Assembly (NCBI GenBank): GCA_948144175.1
Contig: CANXME010000317.1
Coordinates: 1-64,000, forward strand
Direction of reading: 5' to 3'
Length of the DNA: 64,000 nucleotides
Source: Closterium sp. NIES-65
Taxonomy: Eukaryota; Streptophyta; Zygnematophyceae; Desmidiales; Closteriaceae
In this document: positions 1 through 18,675 of the stretch, one piece after another
How the letters are laid out: each line of letters starts with the position of its first letter
Numbering within the stretch: position 1 is the stretch's first letter
Made by a program: the position numbers and the translations under genes
The notes under the pieces: generated by a model
Told to the model about the DNA's origin: nothing
The model's database searches: none
Seen by the model: the letters and a program-made list of their open reading frames with translations, nothing else

Positions 1-48
1 AAAAACCTTCTAAGTTGAAGGTCACAGGTTCGAATCCTGTAGCATGCG
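1..48 (+). tRNA. trnR: 3' part of a tRNA, probably trnR(ucu)
   Basis: The window opens inside a tRNA. A T arm ACAGG-TTCGAAT-CCTGT is followed by an acceptor strand AGCATGC and discriminator G. Upstream, CTTCTAA reads as an anticodon loop with anticodon TCT, which resembles bacterial and organellar tRNA-Arg(UCU). Only three anticodon-stem pairs (AAC/GTT) form with the bases in view, and the 5' half lies outside, so the identity is tentative. Confidence 0.6.
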
Positions 49-1318
49 TTTGTTTGCTTTATTTTATCGAAAAGGAATAGGTTCCGTGAGTTGCCCAGCA
101 TATGTTGCCATAAAGACGAAATCTTCATAGCAACTGATGTGTACTAAATACCTAGTAACACCAAGGATTCAGTTACTTTCATTTCTAGGAAACTAGTAAA
201 ACTTCTAATCTTGGAAAGATAATGTTTCGCTTGCGAAGCAAGTTCTTCGCGCTAGTTTAAGATTCCTCGTGCTGTGATGTTTCGGCTATATATGTATTAC
301 GCCCCTAAACGGACCGCAAATGATGCGCTAATGACGCGAGCGCTACTCCGGAAAGGACGATTCTGACGCCCCCTTGCCTCATTCATATTAATTAATAAGA
401 GTCTTACGTTCGTAATTCGCTTGCTTTGCAAGCTCGTTTCTAGCGAACCTTGCTCCCCCTGCTTCGTTGCGGTGCCTAACGCACCAAGGTCTCGGTGAAC
501 TTTGTCGCTTGCTCGTTCCGTAAGGAGGTGTGCAACGCACCCTTACCTATCTTTCTTAAAGGCGTTAGAGTCAGCGAACCTTTAGGCTCTTTTAAGATAA
601 GATAGGCTCTCTTAAGATAAGAGTTGCCAAGACTGCGCTGCAGTGCAGCAGCAAGCGAAAGGCGAGCTTACGATGCTTGTCGGTCCTCCCCCTTACTTGC
701 GAAGCAAGCGAAGGCGGCCCGAAGGTTGCGAAGCGTGTGAACAAGCTTTGCTTGTTCGCTCTGACGAATCGTTTAGGATACCTACGCTTCGCAAGTGTCC
801 TAAACGGTCCGAAGAAAGATTCGCAGAAGGCTTGCCTTGCCCCCGCAAGCTCGCACCTAAACTCGGTTCGCAGAACGCAAGCAAGCGCTGTTTCCGAAGG
901 CAAAGTTGGTTGCTTTTCTGCGGGGCATTCTATTCTTACGGCTACGCAAGCTAATTTCTAGGCGCGAAGCGAAGACGCATAATGATGCAAGCGAAGCAGA
1001 AGCTTGCGACGGAACTTCCTTCGGATATCCTTCGCTTGCTTGCAAGCTTGGCTTTTTGTTTTGTTTCGCTTGCAAAGCAAGCTCGCACGCTTCCCGATCT
1101 TCGGTGCGAGCTTGCTTTGCAAGCGAAGGCGCCTTTAGGAAAAGGAAATTCGCGGCGGTGCGGTCTCCTAACGTTTAGGTTTGCTGCCCTAACGTTGCCC
1201 CCAATGGCAACCTGGCAGAACCTTTAGTAAACCTATCTTTCTTTCTGCGAACCTGGATTTCAAGTTCTTGTTTAACTTTTCTTATTTGGCAAAGCTTACA
1301 ACGAAATATTTCTAGTTA
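49..1318. repeat. repeat-rich spacer without recognisable gene
   Basis: About 1.27 kb between the tRNA and the end of tatC. From roughly 390 onward it is made of the dispersed GC-rich modules (cores such as GCAAGCTTTGCTTGC, TTCGCTTGCTTGCAAGC and CGCGAAGCG). The open frames here are translations of these modules and have no family resemblance. Nothing else is recognised. Confidence 0.7.
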
Positions 1319-2063
1319 CTATGAGAAAAGATAAGCCTTATACTTGTTTCGGATTAAGGCGAGAAAGATAGTTATCTCAATTAAAAGAGAAATTGGTAAC
1401 CAAGCTGCGATTTGGCACCAAATATCCGGGGGTGTTACTAAAGCTGCGAATATAGCAGAAAAGACAAAGAATGTTCTTCGATGTTTGATGCAATCTTGTA
1501 GATCAATAAAATTATATTCTATACAGCATATAAAAAATACAGGTACTTGTGAACACAAAGAAGCTATAAACAAAAAACGTAACGTCAATAAATAAAGTCA
1601 TATATTTTAGGCTGTAGATGAATAGTTAAGAGACCTCGTGAGACTGTGAAGCTACTTACCTTATATAAAAAAAACCAAATATTAGGCATTATCCACAAAT
1701 AAACTAGTAAAAAGACAAACAAAAAAGCGGATACACTAAGGATAATTGCGCGCCATAGTTGTAACCTTTGAGTTTTGCTACAACTCGGGATGAAAAAACA
1801 CCATATTTGATATAGTAAATATGGTGTACAAAAAAAAAGGATAGTAAAAAAGAAGTTGTAATATAAGTATTAAAGGATTCTGTGAGTTGAGTACATATAA
1901 AATTTGAGTTTGCTTTGACCACTGTAAGAAAAGGCTTAGTTAAAATAAATAACAAATATTCAGAAAACCAATAACAATAACTACATGTTACAAGAAGACA
2001 AAGGGCACCATAGGTTCCACGGATTCGAGCTTCCTTAAAAATAAGTTCTAAAGAAGAATGCAT
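1319..2063 (-). CDS. tatC: Sec-independent translocase TatC (mttB/ymf16), frame-disrupted
   Basis: TatC is the multi-span core subunit of the twin-arginine translocase, encoded in many plant mitochondria as mttB. The family is plain across the span: N-terminal RIRGTYGALCLLV, then LLYQIWCFFIPSC and QRLQLWRAIIL, then GLLTIHLQPKIYDFI, then LRFLFIASLCSQVPV and TPPDIWCQIAAWLPIS near the C-terminus. These lie in three frames. The first shift is at a run of nine T (coding strand, near 1830-1838) where ten would restore the frame. The second is near 1588-1595, where one more base is again needed. With both bases restored the length is about 248 aa, normal for the family, and no other stop intervenes. 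It is either a very young pseudogene, homopolymer sequencing error, or corrected at the RNA level. The start at 2063 is the first Met of the open frame. Confidence 0.85.
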
Positions 2064-2588
2064 AGATCTATTTTTTTCTTATAGTAAATTAGACTTATTC
2101 CGATGTCAGTGAGAGCAGAACCTTTCTTCCTTCGCAAGGAAGCCTTCTTTTTTCTCACCGCTGCGCGCCTTGCTTTTTTTTTTATCGCGTAGCGAGACGA
2201 GAAAGGAAGCACTTTTTTTATCGCGTAACGAGAAAGTTCTTCGAACCTTTAGGTTTCGGTTCGTCAGAGCGAGCAAGCAAAGTTTGCGACGGAAAGCTTG
2301 CTTTGCAAGCGAAGGCGCCTTCGGTGCGAGCACCAGCTTTGGCAAACCACGCTACGGCGAGCAAGTTTTTCTTAGCGTGGCCTCCGGGTGAGCCAAAAAT
2401 TGCGAAGCAACCGAAGGAGTTCCAAGACACAACATGTCCCATAGTTACGATGTAAAAAAGCTGGATTCCAGTTCTATCCTACAATTTTCAAAAATTGTTC
2501 AAAGTTCGCTTGAAAGTTGGATTCTTTTGTCTTTTTTTTCATTACCAAAGTGCGTAGCAAATCAAATTGTGGGAACTTTTTTGAAAAT
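2064..2588. repeat. spacer with repeat block
   Basis: Positions 2105-2420 are a compact block of the dispersed modules (TCACCGCTGCGCGCCTT, TATCGCGTAGCGAGA, CAGAGCGAGCAAGCAAAG). Positions 2420-2588 are AT-rich and hold no recognisable gene. Short frames in the block are repeat translations. Confidence 0.6.
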
Positions 2589-3168
2589 TTAAAATAAAAG
2601 ATCTAGATCTATTTTGTAAGGAAACTGAATCTGATTGGGTTCATATAAAAGAACGGCGTTCAATGTTTTATAATTTACTTCCATATGAGATACTTTTGGA
2701 TAAATTCGATTGTTCTCTTGATTTAACTTAATTAATAGATCTAAGCAAATTCAAATGACTGGGTGCGCAGCACAAAATATCGCCTGCTTCTAAAGTAGCA
2801 CTAGGTATGTCTACTACCCGAAAATTCACACAAATTTTTCTATGTGCTATTAACTGTCTTGCCGTTAAAAATAGTAGAACAGAAATTAATACGAACAAGA
2901 ATTACATCTAATCTTGTTTCAAGATTTAATAATAAGCTCTTTTTTTTATCCAAGTAACTAGTTGTAAGATTTGACAAAACGCTTGGCTTAACGCCGTAAA
3001 AAAGAGATAATTTTTTCATATGTTGTAATTTTATGGAAAAATCAGATTGCTTTCGATTTGTCTTGTTTTTAATCTACCAATTAAAGTGTGTTGCTTCGGA
3101 GTAAGTTTTTTTGTTTGCCATATATTTTCATATATTTGACGACAAACTTTAAATTTGGAATAAGCCAT
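2589..3168 (-). CDS. rps4: ribosomal protein S4, frame-disrupted
   Basis: S4 nucleates small-subunit assembly and binds 16S-like rRNA. Starting at ATG 3166-3168, the protein begins MAYSKFKVCRQIYENIWQTK, like bryophyte mitochondrial rps4. The other blocks are QHMKKLSLFYG, LETRLDVILVRINFCSTIF, the S4-domain motif ARQLIAHRKICVNFRVVDIP, and the typical plant end MEVNYKTLNAV...IQFPYKIDLDLLF. At least three single-base shifts separate them, near 3045, 2843 and 2730. The first makes an early stop at 3031. The shifts sit next to short homopolymers. Total span, about 193 codons, and block order fit plant rps4. It neighbours tatC and cob, which show the same damage. Confidence 0.82.
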
Positions 3169-4099
3169 TTCAAAATTTTTTCTATTTTTAAAGATCAGAA
3201 CGGCACGTAAGCTAAAGTCAGAACTATCGAATTGGAAGGTATCCGAAGGCGCAAAGCTTGCGTCTCCGGCGCAACCTATCGCCACCCCGCCGTTCTTTTG
3301 CCCCCGCCTTCGCTCGAGTCTCCTTTAGGTTGCCGTTGGCGGCAACTGTTGCCGCCAACTTTTAGAAAAGGAGACTTGCTACGCAAGCGAACAAAAAGCA
3401 AAGCTTGCGCTTTTTTTGTTTCGCAAGCCGAAGAACTTGGATTATCACGCGCGCGAAATACCCGAGCAAGCAAAGCTTGCGACGGAGACATGCAAGTTTT
3501 CTGCGGCTATGAGAACTGCGGACATTCTTTTAGAACCGACATAATAAAAAAATAAGTAAGAAAAAGATTTTTTTCTGCTTCGCACCGTCGAAGGGGACCT
3601 CACAATGCGGAGTTGTTTGAACCTCTTCTTTTAAAAGTTTTCCTTGCGAATCGATACAGCCGGATTTTCTAAGCGACTTTGTCGCAATGCTTGGCCGGCT
3701 GTTTAATTGGTTTAAGTTATTGTAAAATTCAATTTGTTAAAGAAAATTCAAGGCTCCTTCCTTTTCGCTACGCGAGAAAGCCCTTTCAAAAAGTGCCGTC
3801 CTTCCTTCGCAAGCAAAGCTTGCTCACCCGGAGGCCACGCTTGCTTCGCAAGCTCACCGCTGCTCACCTTCGCAAGCAAAGCTTTTTTTTTGCTCACCGC
3901 TGCGCGCCTTGCTTTCTCGCGTAGCGAGAAAGCAAGTTCTTCGAACCTTCGCAAGCAAAGCTTGCTCACCCGGAGGCCACGCAAGCAAAGCTTTTTTTGC
4001 TCACCGCTGCGCGCCTTGCTTCGCTTTATCTGTAGGATAAAGCACTTTCTTTTGGAAAGTCATCGCGTAGCGAGGAAAGCACTTTCTTTTGGCAAGTCC
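3169..4099. repeat. repeat-array spacer between cob and rps4
   Basis: Positions 3235-3500 and 3745-4095 are strings of repeat modules. The second is a clear type locality: 3809-3823 GCAAGCAAAGCTTGC, 3823-3840 CTCACCCGGAGGCCACGC, about 3893-3910 CTCACCGCTGCGCGCCTT, then the ACGCGATAAAGCACTTTC-like module before cob. The same order recurs elsewhere. No gene is seen. Confidence 0.7.
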
Positions 4100-6610
4100 T
4101 TAGAGTATTAATTTGCTTTCTAATTTCCCAAGAACAGGTAATATTGCAAAGTACAGGAAAAACCCCAAGGAAGCTATTTGTCCAATAGTTACATAAGGAG
4201 CTTCTACAGGTTGACATCCAATCCAACCTAAAAGCAAGCAATCTGCTACAAGCAACCAAAATAATTTTTTATGAATTGGTCGAAAGCAAGAACTTCGTAC
4301 GTACGAAGTATTAATAAAAGGTAAAGCAAATAATGAAACAAAGACTAGTCCTATAGCAGCTACACCCCCTAATTTATTAGGAATACTTCGAAGAATGGCA
4401 TATACAGGTAGAAAGTACCATTCAGGTACTATGTGAGCTGGAGTAGACATAGGATTTGCTGGTATATAATTGTCAGGATGTCCTAATACATTAGGTGCAA
4501 AAAAGACAAAAATAGAAAAAAATAAAGCGAAAGCTACCCAACCTACTAAGTCTTTTACGTAAAAATAAGGATAAAAAGATATTTTGTCTACTGAAGCATT
4601 AATACCCAAAGGATTATTCGACCCGTATGATGTAAAGCTATAATATGAATAAGACCTTAAAGCAGCAATTATGAAAGGTAGTAAATAATGAAGACTAAAA
4701 AATCGGTTTAAAGTAGCGTTATCCACAGAGAAACCACCCCATAACCAAGTAACTATACTATCACCCCACTACTGGAATTGCACTAGCTAAACTTGTGATC
4801 ACTGTGGCCAAATTTTGTATCCGATCGGTCCCCGCTTCGCTTCTTTTGCTAACGCTGCTCCTCTAAACGCTTCGCGTCTACTGCAAGATGCGAGATGCGC
4901 GTAGCGGACGAAAGAGTGGGATCGCGAGATAACTGTACTTTCACACCAGCAAAGAGGATTTACTGAAAGCCCTGGTTGGTAAAATTTCGACTGTACATTA
5001 AGCACCATTTCAGGCACCCGCAAGTGAACCAGTCTGTAGCGATTGTAGACACAACCGACGGTCTGGCGCAAAAAGCGCTTTAACCGTTTTCACTCGTATT
5101 GCAATCTGTATCTGTCAGGCCGAGCGCTTATTGTGTTTTTTTTGCATAAAGGCTTATGCGCTTCGCGCAACACTGCTGCGCGATAGGTCCTTCCTTTTCG
5201 CTACGCGAGAAAGCCCTTTCAAAAAGTGCCGTCCTTCCTTCGCAAGCAAAGCTTGCTCACCCGGAGGCCCACGCTTGCTTCGCAAGCTCACCGCTGCGCG
5301 CCTTTCTTTGCTTTATCCTACAGATAAAGCAAGTTCTTCGAACCTCGTTACGCGAGAAAGCACTTTCTTGTGGAGAGTTCCTTCGGAAGTAAGTAGCTTC
5401 GACGCCCGGGTGCCCTGGCGTTGCGAACGCAACCTTCGGACCCCTTCGGCAAGTAAGGACCTTCGCTACTTTTGCCTGGCGAGAACCTTGATAACAGATT
5501 ACTATAAGTTTCAAACAACATAATAACCATTTAAATTACGATGCATTGAAGGGACCAGATAAGGACTAATCAAAGGACCTATTTTGGACATGGCGCCTTT
5601 TGGTATATATATAACAAATTGCTCCCTGTCTCGATGTGGTCGTGCGTAGTTAAACTATTTCTTCTTTAAGACATCACATAGAAATAATACATCTTCTTGT
5701 TTGAAAGAATTTGTAACAATCGGTATGGCCTGCACCACAAGATGTGCCTCATCCACTAACAAAACTGCTAAGGGAAAAAGCGTAAGAAGACTATTTATAC
5801 AACTAAGATCTTTAGGGATTTTTTCTCTTGCCATCTGGAAAAAAGGCTTCATGCATCCAGTTCAAGCTGCCGAAACTATATGTTGGTACTCTGAAAGAAA
5901 ACCTAAAGTTCCCATTTGCGCCTATTCGAGTTTTGAGCTTTGGGTTTTCGGCAATATCTGCGTGTGTAAAGAAATTGATGAAACCACATGAGATAGCTAA
6001 CGTTAGATTATTCTTGTTGGTTAATGAAGCGAGTACTACCACATCGTTTTTCTCCATACAAGTCTCCTAAAAGAGATCCAAAGATGTTAGAAGATAAATT
6101 TGTGCGGCCCTTGAATTTTGCTTCTTCTTGTCATGGTTTTTTGTGTTTTTACTCATTTTGGGCACTTCAAATACCCCAGAAAGACATCTGACCCCAAGGA
6201 AGTACGTAACCAATAAAAGCAGTAATAATCATTAGTAAAAAGATAACCACACCAAGGCACCAAACTAGTTCTCTAGGACTTGCATAACTTCCATAATATA
6301 GACCACGAAAAATATGAAGATAAACTACAATAAAGAACATAGATGCTCCGTTAGCATGCATATAACGAAGCAACCAGCCTCCTGTAACATCTCTCATAAT
6401 GTGCTCCACACTAATAAAAGCAAGATCTACATGAGGTGTATAATGCATTGCTAAGAAGACACCAGTTACTATTTGAATAACCAAGCAAATACCGGCAAGT
6501 GAACCATATCCCCACCAATAACTTAAATTACTTGGGGTTGGATAATCGATTAAATGATCGTTTAAAGTTGATAAAAGAGGTTGCTTTAGAAGCGAAAGTC
6601 GTCTTGTCAT
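4100..6610 (-). CDS. cob: apocytochrome b, two exons, exon 2 frame-disrupted
   Basis: Cytochrome b is the quinol-oxidising, haem-carrying subunit of complex III in the inner membrane. Exon 1 (6173-6610, 146 codons) is clean and carries haem ligands His85 and His99 in [10 protein letters not shown]...VVYLHIFRG. It ends TTC TGG GGT, and exon 2 (4100-4808) resumes GCC ACA GTG, giving the invariant FWGATVI. Exon 2 contains PEWY and a normal C-terminus. However, it has an extra G in a G4 run (4764-4767), an extra G at 4655-4656 and a missing base near 4627. The last two shift frame over helix D and erase the expected His200 haem ligand (LSLIHI.ALHQYGSNNP). Corrected length is 381 aa, standard. Because cob is essential, errors in the reading, RNA-level repair or an intact copy elsewhere must be considered. 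Confidence 0.93.
4809..6172 (-). other. group I intron in cob
   Basis: The intron interrupts cob between FWG and ATV. Placing the 5' site after T (GGGT) and the 3' site after G (TTTG|GCC) follows the group I rule and keeps the frame. Near the 3' end the minus strand shows a GACTGGTTCACTTGCGG segment and an AATGTACAGTCGAAA segment that could form P7. It holds remnants of a LAGLIDADG gene and an internal block of repeat modules at about 5190-5480. I have not folded it, so the group I class is inferred from junctions and ORF type. Confidence 0.7.
5511..6115 (-). pseudogene. decayed LAGLIDADG homing endonuclease in the cob intron
   Basis: Pieces of a single-chain LAGLIDADG endonuclease are present in order but in different frames. 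There is a first motif [14 protein letters not shown] near 6050-6088, then [14 protein letters not shown], then [12 protein letters not shown], then [19 protein letters not shown], an in-frame TAG (5655-5657), and a tail ending near 5511. The second motif, normally LALAxWxMDDG, has become VDEA, losing an acidic residue of the active site. It cannot make an active enzyme as read. Confidence 0.7.
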
Positions 6611-7637
6611 GTTCGTGTGTTTTCTTTTTTTGATTGATAGAATAAGGCGCGAAGCGAGATTCTGGTAAGTTTATTACTTTAGAAAAAGAAAGTCCCCTTC
6701 CCGTACTCAAACAACTCGCTCGAATACCAAGTAGTAACTATCTTTGAATCTTACTTCCATTCCAATAGAGTTTATACTATTATCACTTAAGAGGTACAAA
6801 GAAAGCAGACGCGGAGCCTTTGTCTAGTTATTGACGTGTAGCTCAATAACTGATGGATTGAATACAGAGAACTAAAGCACCTTGTTCACAAAAAAAAAGC
6901 TATAAAAATTACTACTTTCAAAAGAAAAAATAGAAAGCGAAATTGATGCTTTGTGTGTAAAGACTAACCCTTAGTTAGTTAGAGTCCCAAGATTGCCTAA
7001 CAGCAACCTTTATCCTACAGATAAAGCAACACGGTGCCTAAACAGGTTCGCTTAAAAACTCGCGGTAGGCGTGCCGGGAGCAAAGCGAGCTCCCTTCGGA
7101 ATCTATAACGAGACAAGGCTGCGCAACAGTGCGAATAGGTGCGAGCTTGCTTTGCTTGCGTCTGTGGTAGGTTCGCTTAAGAACTTGCGTGGCCTCCGGT
7201 GCCAGCGCAAGCGAAGCATCCCCCGTCTAGATAACCAACCGCTTGCATTGCTTGCGATGGGTGCGGAACGTTCGCACCGCAAGCGAAGGTTCGTCAGAGC
7301 GAACAAGCTTTGCTTGCGATGGACGAAGAAAACGAGCTTAAGCTTAAGCTCGCGGTAGGCGTGCGCGCGAGCTTGCTCGCGCGCATTGCTTGTCGTACGG
7401 CGCAAACGTTTGCGCCGTAAGCCTACAAGGCGCGTACTTCTTTGTTCGTTCGAACGAACAAACGAACAAGGAACAGAGAAAGCACAGCGTAATCCAAGTG
7501 GGTAGGCGTGCGGCTTGAAAGCAAGCTCGCACGCCGCGCCTAACGCACAGCGTAAGCCTTGCAAACCCTTCACGTGCGAGCTTGCAAGGGACCTAAAGGT
7601 TCAAATCCAATTGCGAGAAGATTCAAAACAACCTAGC
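6611..7637. repeat. spacer with repeat block
   Basis: Positions 6611-7010 are AT-rich without recognised features. Positions 7010-7620 are repeat modules with several palindromes, e.g. TACGGCGCAAACGTTTGCGC around 7397-7420. The long frame 7103-7573 on minus is a repeat translation. Confidence 0.6.
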
Positions 7638-8627
7638 TTAACTCGGCAACCAGTCAAAAGCCACTAGCACACCAGCCACGAAAATAACCCAGGCTAGCGA
7701 CAAAGGCAAAAAGACCTTCCAACCTAGTCTCATCAATTGGTCATAACGATATCTAGGAAAAGCTGCACGTACCCAAATATATGTAAATAAAAAAAGAAGT
7801 ACCTTAGTACTAAACCATAGAGAGCCTGGTATCCAATTTAACACAGGTATATCAAAAGGAGGCAACCAACCGCCAAGAAAAAGTAAAGTACATAAGCTAC
7901 TCATTAAAATCATATTAGCATACTCGCCTAAAAAGAAGAGAGCAAATCCCATAGCTGAATATTCTACATTATAACCTGCAACTAACTCTGCTTCAGCTTC
8001 AGGTAAATCGAAGGGAGCTCGGTTGGTTTCAGCTAAGCAAGATATAAAAAACATCAATAATAAAGGAAACAAGGGGATACCAAACCATATTTGTTTTTGT
8101 GCTAAAACAATCTCACTAAAATTGCAAGAGCCTACACAAATTAATACTGTTATTATAATTAAACCAATAGATACTTCGTAAGATACCATTTGAGCTGCCG
8201 ATCGAAGTGCGCCCAAAAAAGCATATTTCGAATTACTTGACCAACCTGCAGTTATAATACCATAAACACCTAACGATGAAATTGCAAATATATAAAGTAT
8301 ACCTACGTTTAAATCAGAAAGAACCATCCCATAATCAAAAGGAATGACCGCCCATGCGACTAAACTTAGCATAAAAGTTATCACTGGAGCCATTATAAAA
8401 ATGAACACATTCGCACTACTTGGCAGAATAGGTTCTTTTATCATTAATTTCAAACCGTCAGCTATAGGTTGTAATAATCCAAAGAGGCCTACAACGTTAG
8501 GTCCCTTCCTACGTTGCATCGAAGCCATGACTTTACGTTCAGCAAGTACTAAGAAAGCAACACCTAATAAAAGAGGTATTATTATTCCCAGTATTTTGAT
8601 TAGGAGACCCAGAATATATGATGTCAT
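7638..8627 (-). CDS. nad1: NADH dehydrogenase subunit 1
   Basis: ND1 forms the quinone-entry part of the membrane arm of complex I. The protein is 329 aa with about eight hydrophobic spans. The conserved [15 protein letters not shown] follows the first helix (residues about 29-43), and the acidic loop [20 protein letters not shown] is present. The gene is continuous and intron-free here, unlike the trans-spliced nad1 of flowering plants. I chose ATG 8625-8627 (MTSYILGLL), which matches the family start. The frame stays open 48 codons upstream, but that part is repeat-derived and has no homology. Confidence 0.97.
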   Translation of the reverse strand: MTSYILGLLIKILGIIIPLLLGVAFLVLAERKVMASMQRRKGPNVVGLFGLLQPIADGLKLMIKEPILPSSANVFIFIMAPVITFMLSLVAWAVIPFDYGMVLSDLNVGILYIFAISSLGVYGIITAGWSSNSKYAFLGALRSAAQMVSYEVSIGLIIITVLICVGSCNFSEIVLAQKQIWFGIPLFPLLLMFFISCLAETNRAPFDLPEAEAELVAGYNVEYSAMGFALFFLGEYANMILMSSLCTLLFLGGWLPPFDIPVLNWIPGSLWFSTKVLLFLFTYIWVRAAFPRYRYDQLMRLGWKVFLPLSLAWVIFVAGVLVAFDWLPS

Positions 8628-9709
8628 TTTTTGATTTTTCTTTTCTTTGAATCTAAATCTGCAAATTCTAACGGCGCAGTATGACGCGCCGCCTTTAGGA
8701 AAGGAACTTGCTTTGCAAGCTTGCACGCTGTGCGCGTCAGCTTTCGAAGAAAGTTGCCTTAGTTTGCGCAAAATACAATCGCAAGCAAAGCTTGCGATTG
8801 TTCCGAAGGAACGTTTTCTAAGACCTTCCTGAGGTTCAAAGAACGCTTAGGGTCGCTCCTTCGCTTGCTTCGCCATTTTTTGCTCACCTTTCAAAACGGC
8901 CACGCAAGCAAAGTTTTTTTCTCCCCCAGGCGCGTAGCGGTGAGCTCGCAGAAAAGCACAGCAAGCTGAGTTATTGGTTTTCGAGAACTTGCAAAGCAAG
9001 CTTTCGCCAACCCGCAATTGAATGCCCCGCCTTCGGTGCAAGCTTGCTTTGCAAGCGATCGGTCGGTCGGGGCAGCTTCGCAAGCAAGCTTGCGCCAACC
9101 CGCAAAGCGTACTTGCTTACGAAGGCGACGTTCGTTAGAATATTCTAAACTGCGCGAAACACAAAAGCACAGTAACAAGCGACATTATTGGATTTGATTT
9201 GACTGGGGGGCGAACCAATTGAGAACTTGCATGAAACTGCGGATGCGAAGCACTTGTTACTGCTGCGGAGCATTGAGCAAGCAAGATTTGTGTTACTGCT
9301 GCGAAGCATGTGAGCTTGCTCAATGCATGCGGTAGACATAGAGCAAGCGATTATCGTGCGTATCAGAAGCACTTGCGAAACACATTTATGGTGCGAAAGG
9401 CATGGTGCGTTGATCAGCCACAGTCGCATTTTATCTACAATTAGAAGAAAGAAGTAGTGAAATAGTATTCTAAAGTAACTGCTTCATACTCCTTTAGGAG
9501 GCACTAGCTTCTTTCTTTTGCAAAAGTAAGGCAAAGCGCATGCTAAGCATGCGCTTATAGAGAGTATGTACCGCGTTGCCGGTCCCTCGACCCGCCTCGT
9601 GCGAACGTTTCTGCGGGTTGGCGAAAGTATCCGGAGGAGACTTTACTTTGAAGGACCGCTTGCCCCCTTTCCGGTTTCCTAAAAAGATGCTTGTGAACTT
9701 TTTATGATG
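8628..9709. repeat. repeat-rich spacer between cox3 and nad1
   Basis: Dispersed modules fill most of 8670-9420. A short palindrome GCGCATGC-TAA-GCATGCGC sits near 9537-9555, about 155 bases beyond the cox3 stop, and could be a 3' processing hairpin. No gene is recognised. Confidence 0.6.
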
Positions 9710-10507
9710 TTAATTGCCACCCCACCAGTAGATAGACACAAATAAAAACAACCAAACGACATCTACAAAATGCCAATACCAAGCAGCGGCTTCAAAACCA
9801 AAATGATGCTTTGAAGTAAAATGCCCCATATATTGGCGAATGCAGCATATAATCAAGAAGATAGTACCTATAATTACATGAAATCCATGAAAGCCTGTAG
9901 CTAAGAAAAAAGTAGATCCATATATACCATCAGAAATTGTAAAAGGAGCTTCCACATATTCCATACCCTGTAATCCTGTGAAGATAACAGCAAGGAGAAT
10001 AGTTGCTAGTAGCCCATAAAGAGCTTGTTGTTTCGCTCCCGCTAAAATTGCATGATGTGCCCAAGTAACGGCAGCCCCAGATGATAGTAAAATCACAGTA
10101 TTTAAAAAAGGGATCTCCCAAGGCGAGATAGCCTCAATTCCTTTTGGAGGCCAAACTGCTCCAATTTCTACTGTTGGTGCAAGAGACGAGTGGAAAAAAG
10201 CCCAGAAAAAAGCTAGAAAGAACATCACCTCAGATACAATGAACAAAATCATACCATAACGCAGACCTAATTGAACCATTTTTGTGTGATGACCTTCGTA
10301 GGTAGCTTCTCGGACAACATCACGCCACCAAACAAACATCGTATAGATGATCATAGTCAAGCCTAAGCTCAAAAGTGTACCACCTCCAGTAAAAGAGTGC
10401 ATGTACATAACACCCCCTAGGGTGCTAGCGAAAGCTCCTAATGAAGCAAAACTCGGCCATGGGCTTGGATCTACTAAGTGATAAGGATGCTTTTGAGAAA
10501 AACTCAT
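9710..10507 (-). CDS. cox3: cytochrome c oxidase subunit III
   Basis: This is a core subunit of complex IV, 265 aa, the usual plant length, with seven hydrophobic spans. The family block [16 protein letters not shown] is at residues 60-75, the conserved membrane Glu in VSEVMFF is at about residue 93, and the end is [16 protein letters not shown]. The frame is clean and intron-free. The gene lies 17 bases downstream of cox2 exon 3 on the same strand, so the two are probably co-transcribed. Confidence 0.98.
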   Translation of the reverse strand: MSFSQKHPYHLVDPSPWPSFASLGAFASTLGGVMYMHSFTGGGTLLSLGLTMIIYTMFVWWRDVVREATYEGHHTKMVQLGLRYGMILFIVSEVMFFLAFFWAFFHSSLAPTVEIGAVWPPKGIEAISPWEIPFLNTVILLSSGAAVTWAHHAILAGAKQQALYGLLATILLAVIFTGLQGMEYVEAPFTISDGIYGSTFFLATGFHGFHVIIGTIFLIICCIRQYMGHFTSKHHFGFEAAAWYWHFVDVVWLFLFVSIYWWGGN

Positions 10508-10524
10508 AAATGTGTCTAGATATT

Positions 10525-17879
<7,355 letters not shown>

Positions 17880-18640
17880 ATTGTACTTGTGTTTTTAGAT
17901 TGAGTAAATGCTCCGCATCTTTCGCAAGCTTCGCGAATGTTTCGCTTGCATGATGATGCGGTGCGAAATGCTCCGTTCTTGCGGGTAGGCGTGCCGCTTG
18001 CTTTGCAAGCTGTCTTCTCTTGTAGGTTGCCTACAAGCAACGGGGGCATGTTACTGCGCAAGCTTTGCTTGCTCACACCGTGTCTTTTTCTTCGTGCTAA
18101 ACGCACCGCTAACCGGTCCTTCGGACCCCTAAAGGTTACAATCGAATAAGGCTCGCACGCTTTGCGCTATTCCGTTTGGTTGAACGGCACGCCTACCCGA
18201 ATAAATTCGTTAGAATCGCTTGGTGAATAAACGTGCGGATTCGCTTTAAAGCAAGCTCATTTTCTTCTATGTTTTCTACGAAACCTAACCTAATCATGAT
18301 AATGCATGCGCGATTAAACAAAACCTTAGGCGCGAAGCGACGGTCGAAGAATTTCGCAGAAATCGCGAGTTTTAGAAAAAGGCTAGTTGGAAGGCGCGAG
18401 GTGAGTGCGCAGCACATACTAGGGTGCTAAACGCACCCCTAACTCCACCTTTCCTCTGAACACGTTCTTTCATCTAAACCTTTACTTCTTGTGAATGTGC
18501 TAGTTTTTAAGCTTGCTTATTCCACGCTTCCCATAAGAAATAACTTTTTTCTAATTTTATAAGTTCTTCGAACCTTTTCCTTTTTATGCTTTGCACTTGT
18601 TTTTTGATACCATCTAAACTAGGTATAAAAAAAGGTAATA
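17880..18640. repeat. spacer with repeat block between trnN and cox2
   Basis: Positions 17900-18430 contain dispersed modules; 18440-18640 is AT-rich. No gene is recognised. Confidence 0.55.
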
Positions 18641-18675
18641 CTCCCTAGGTTGGACTCGAACCAACGACCAAATGG

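Noticed and set aside
592..1227. Several overlapping open frames on both strands
   Set aside because: All are translations of the palindromic modules, which lack stops in many frames. They have no family similarity and similar peptides recur elsewhere.
1319..2063. Programmed ribosomal frameshifting in tatC
   Set aside because: Two shifts at unrelated sites and the same kind of damage in rps4, cob and the intron ORF make a specific recoding signal unlikely.
3745..4095. CRISPR-like array
   Set aside because: Repeats are contiguous modules of different length without regular unique spacers, and the genome is mitochondrial.
4760..4770. Non-standard genetic code (TGA as Trp) in cob
   Set aside because: The TGA TAG pair there comes from a one-base shift. 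All conserved Trp positions in the other genes use TGG, and genes end in TAA, TAG or TGA.
7103..7573. 156-codon frame on minus
   Set aside because: Composed of repeat modules, with recurrent Arg/Ala-rich peptides shared with other spacers.
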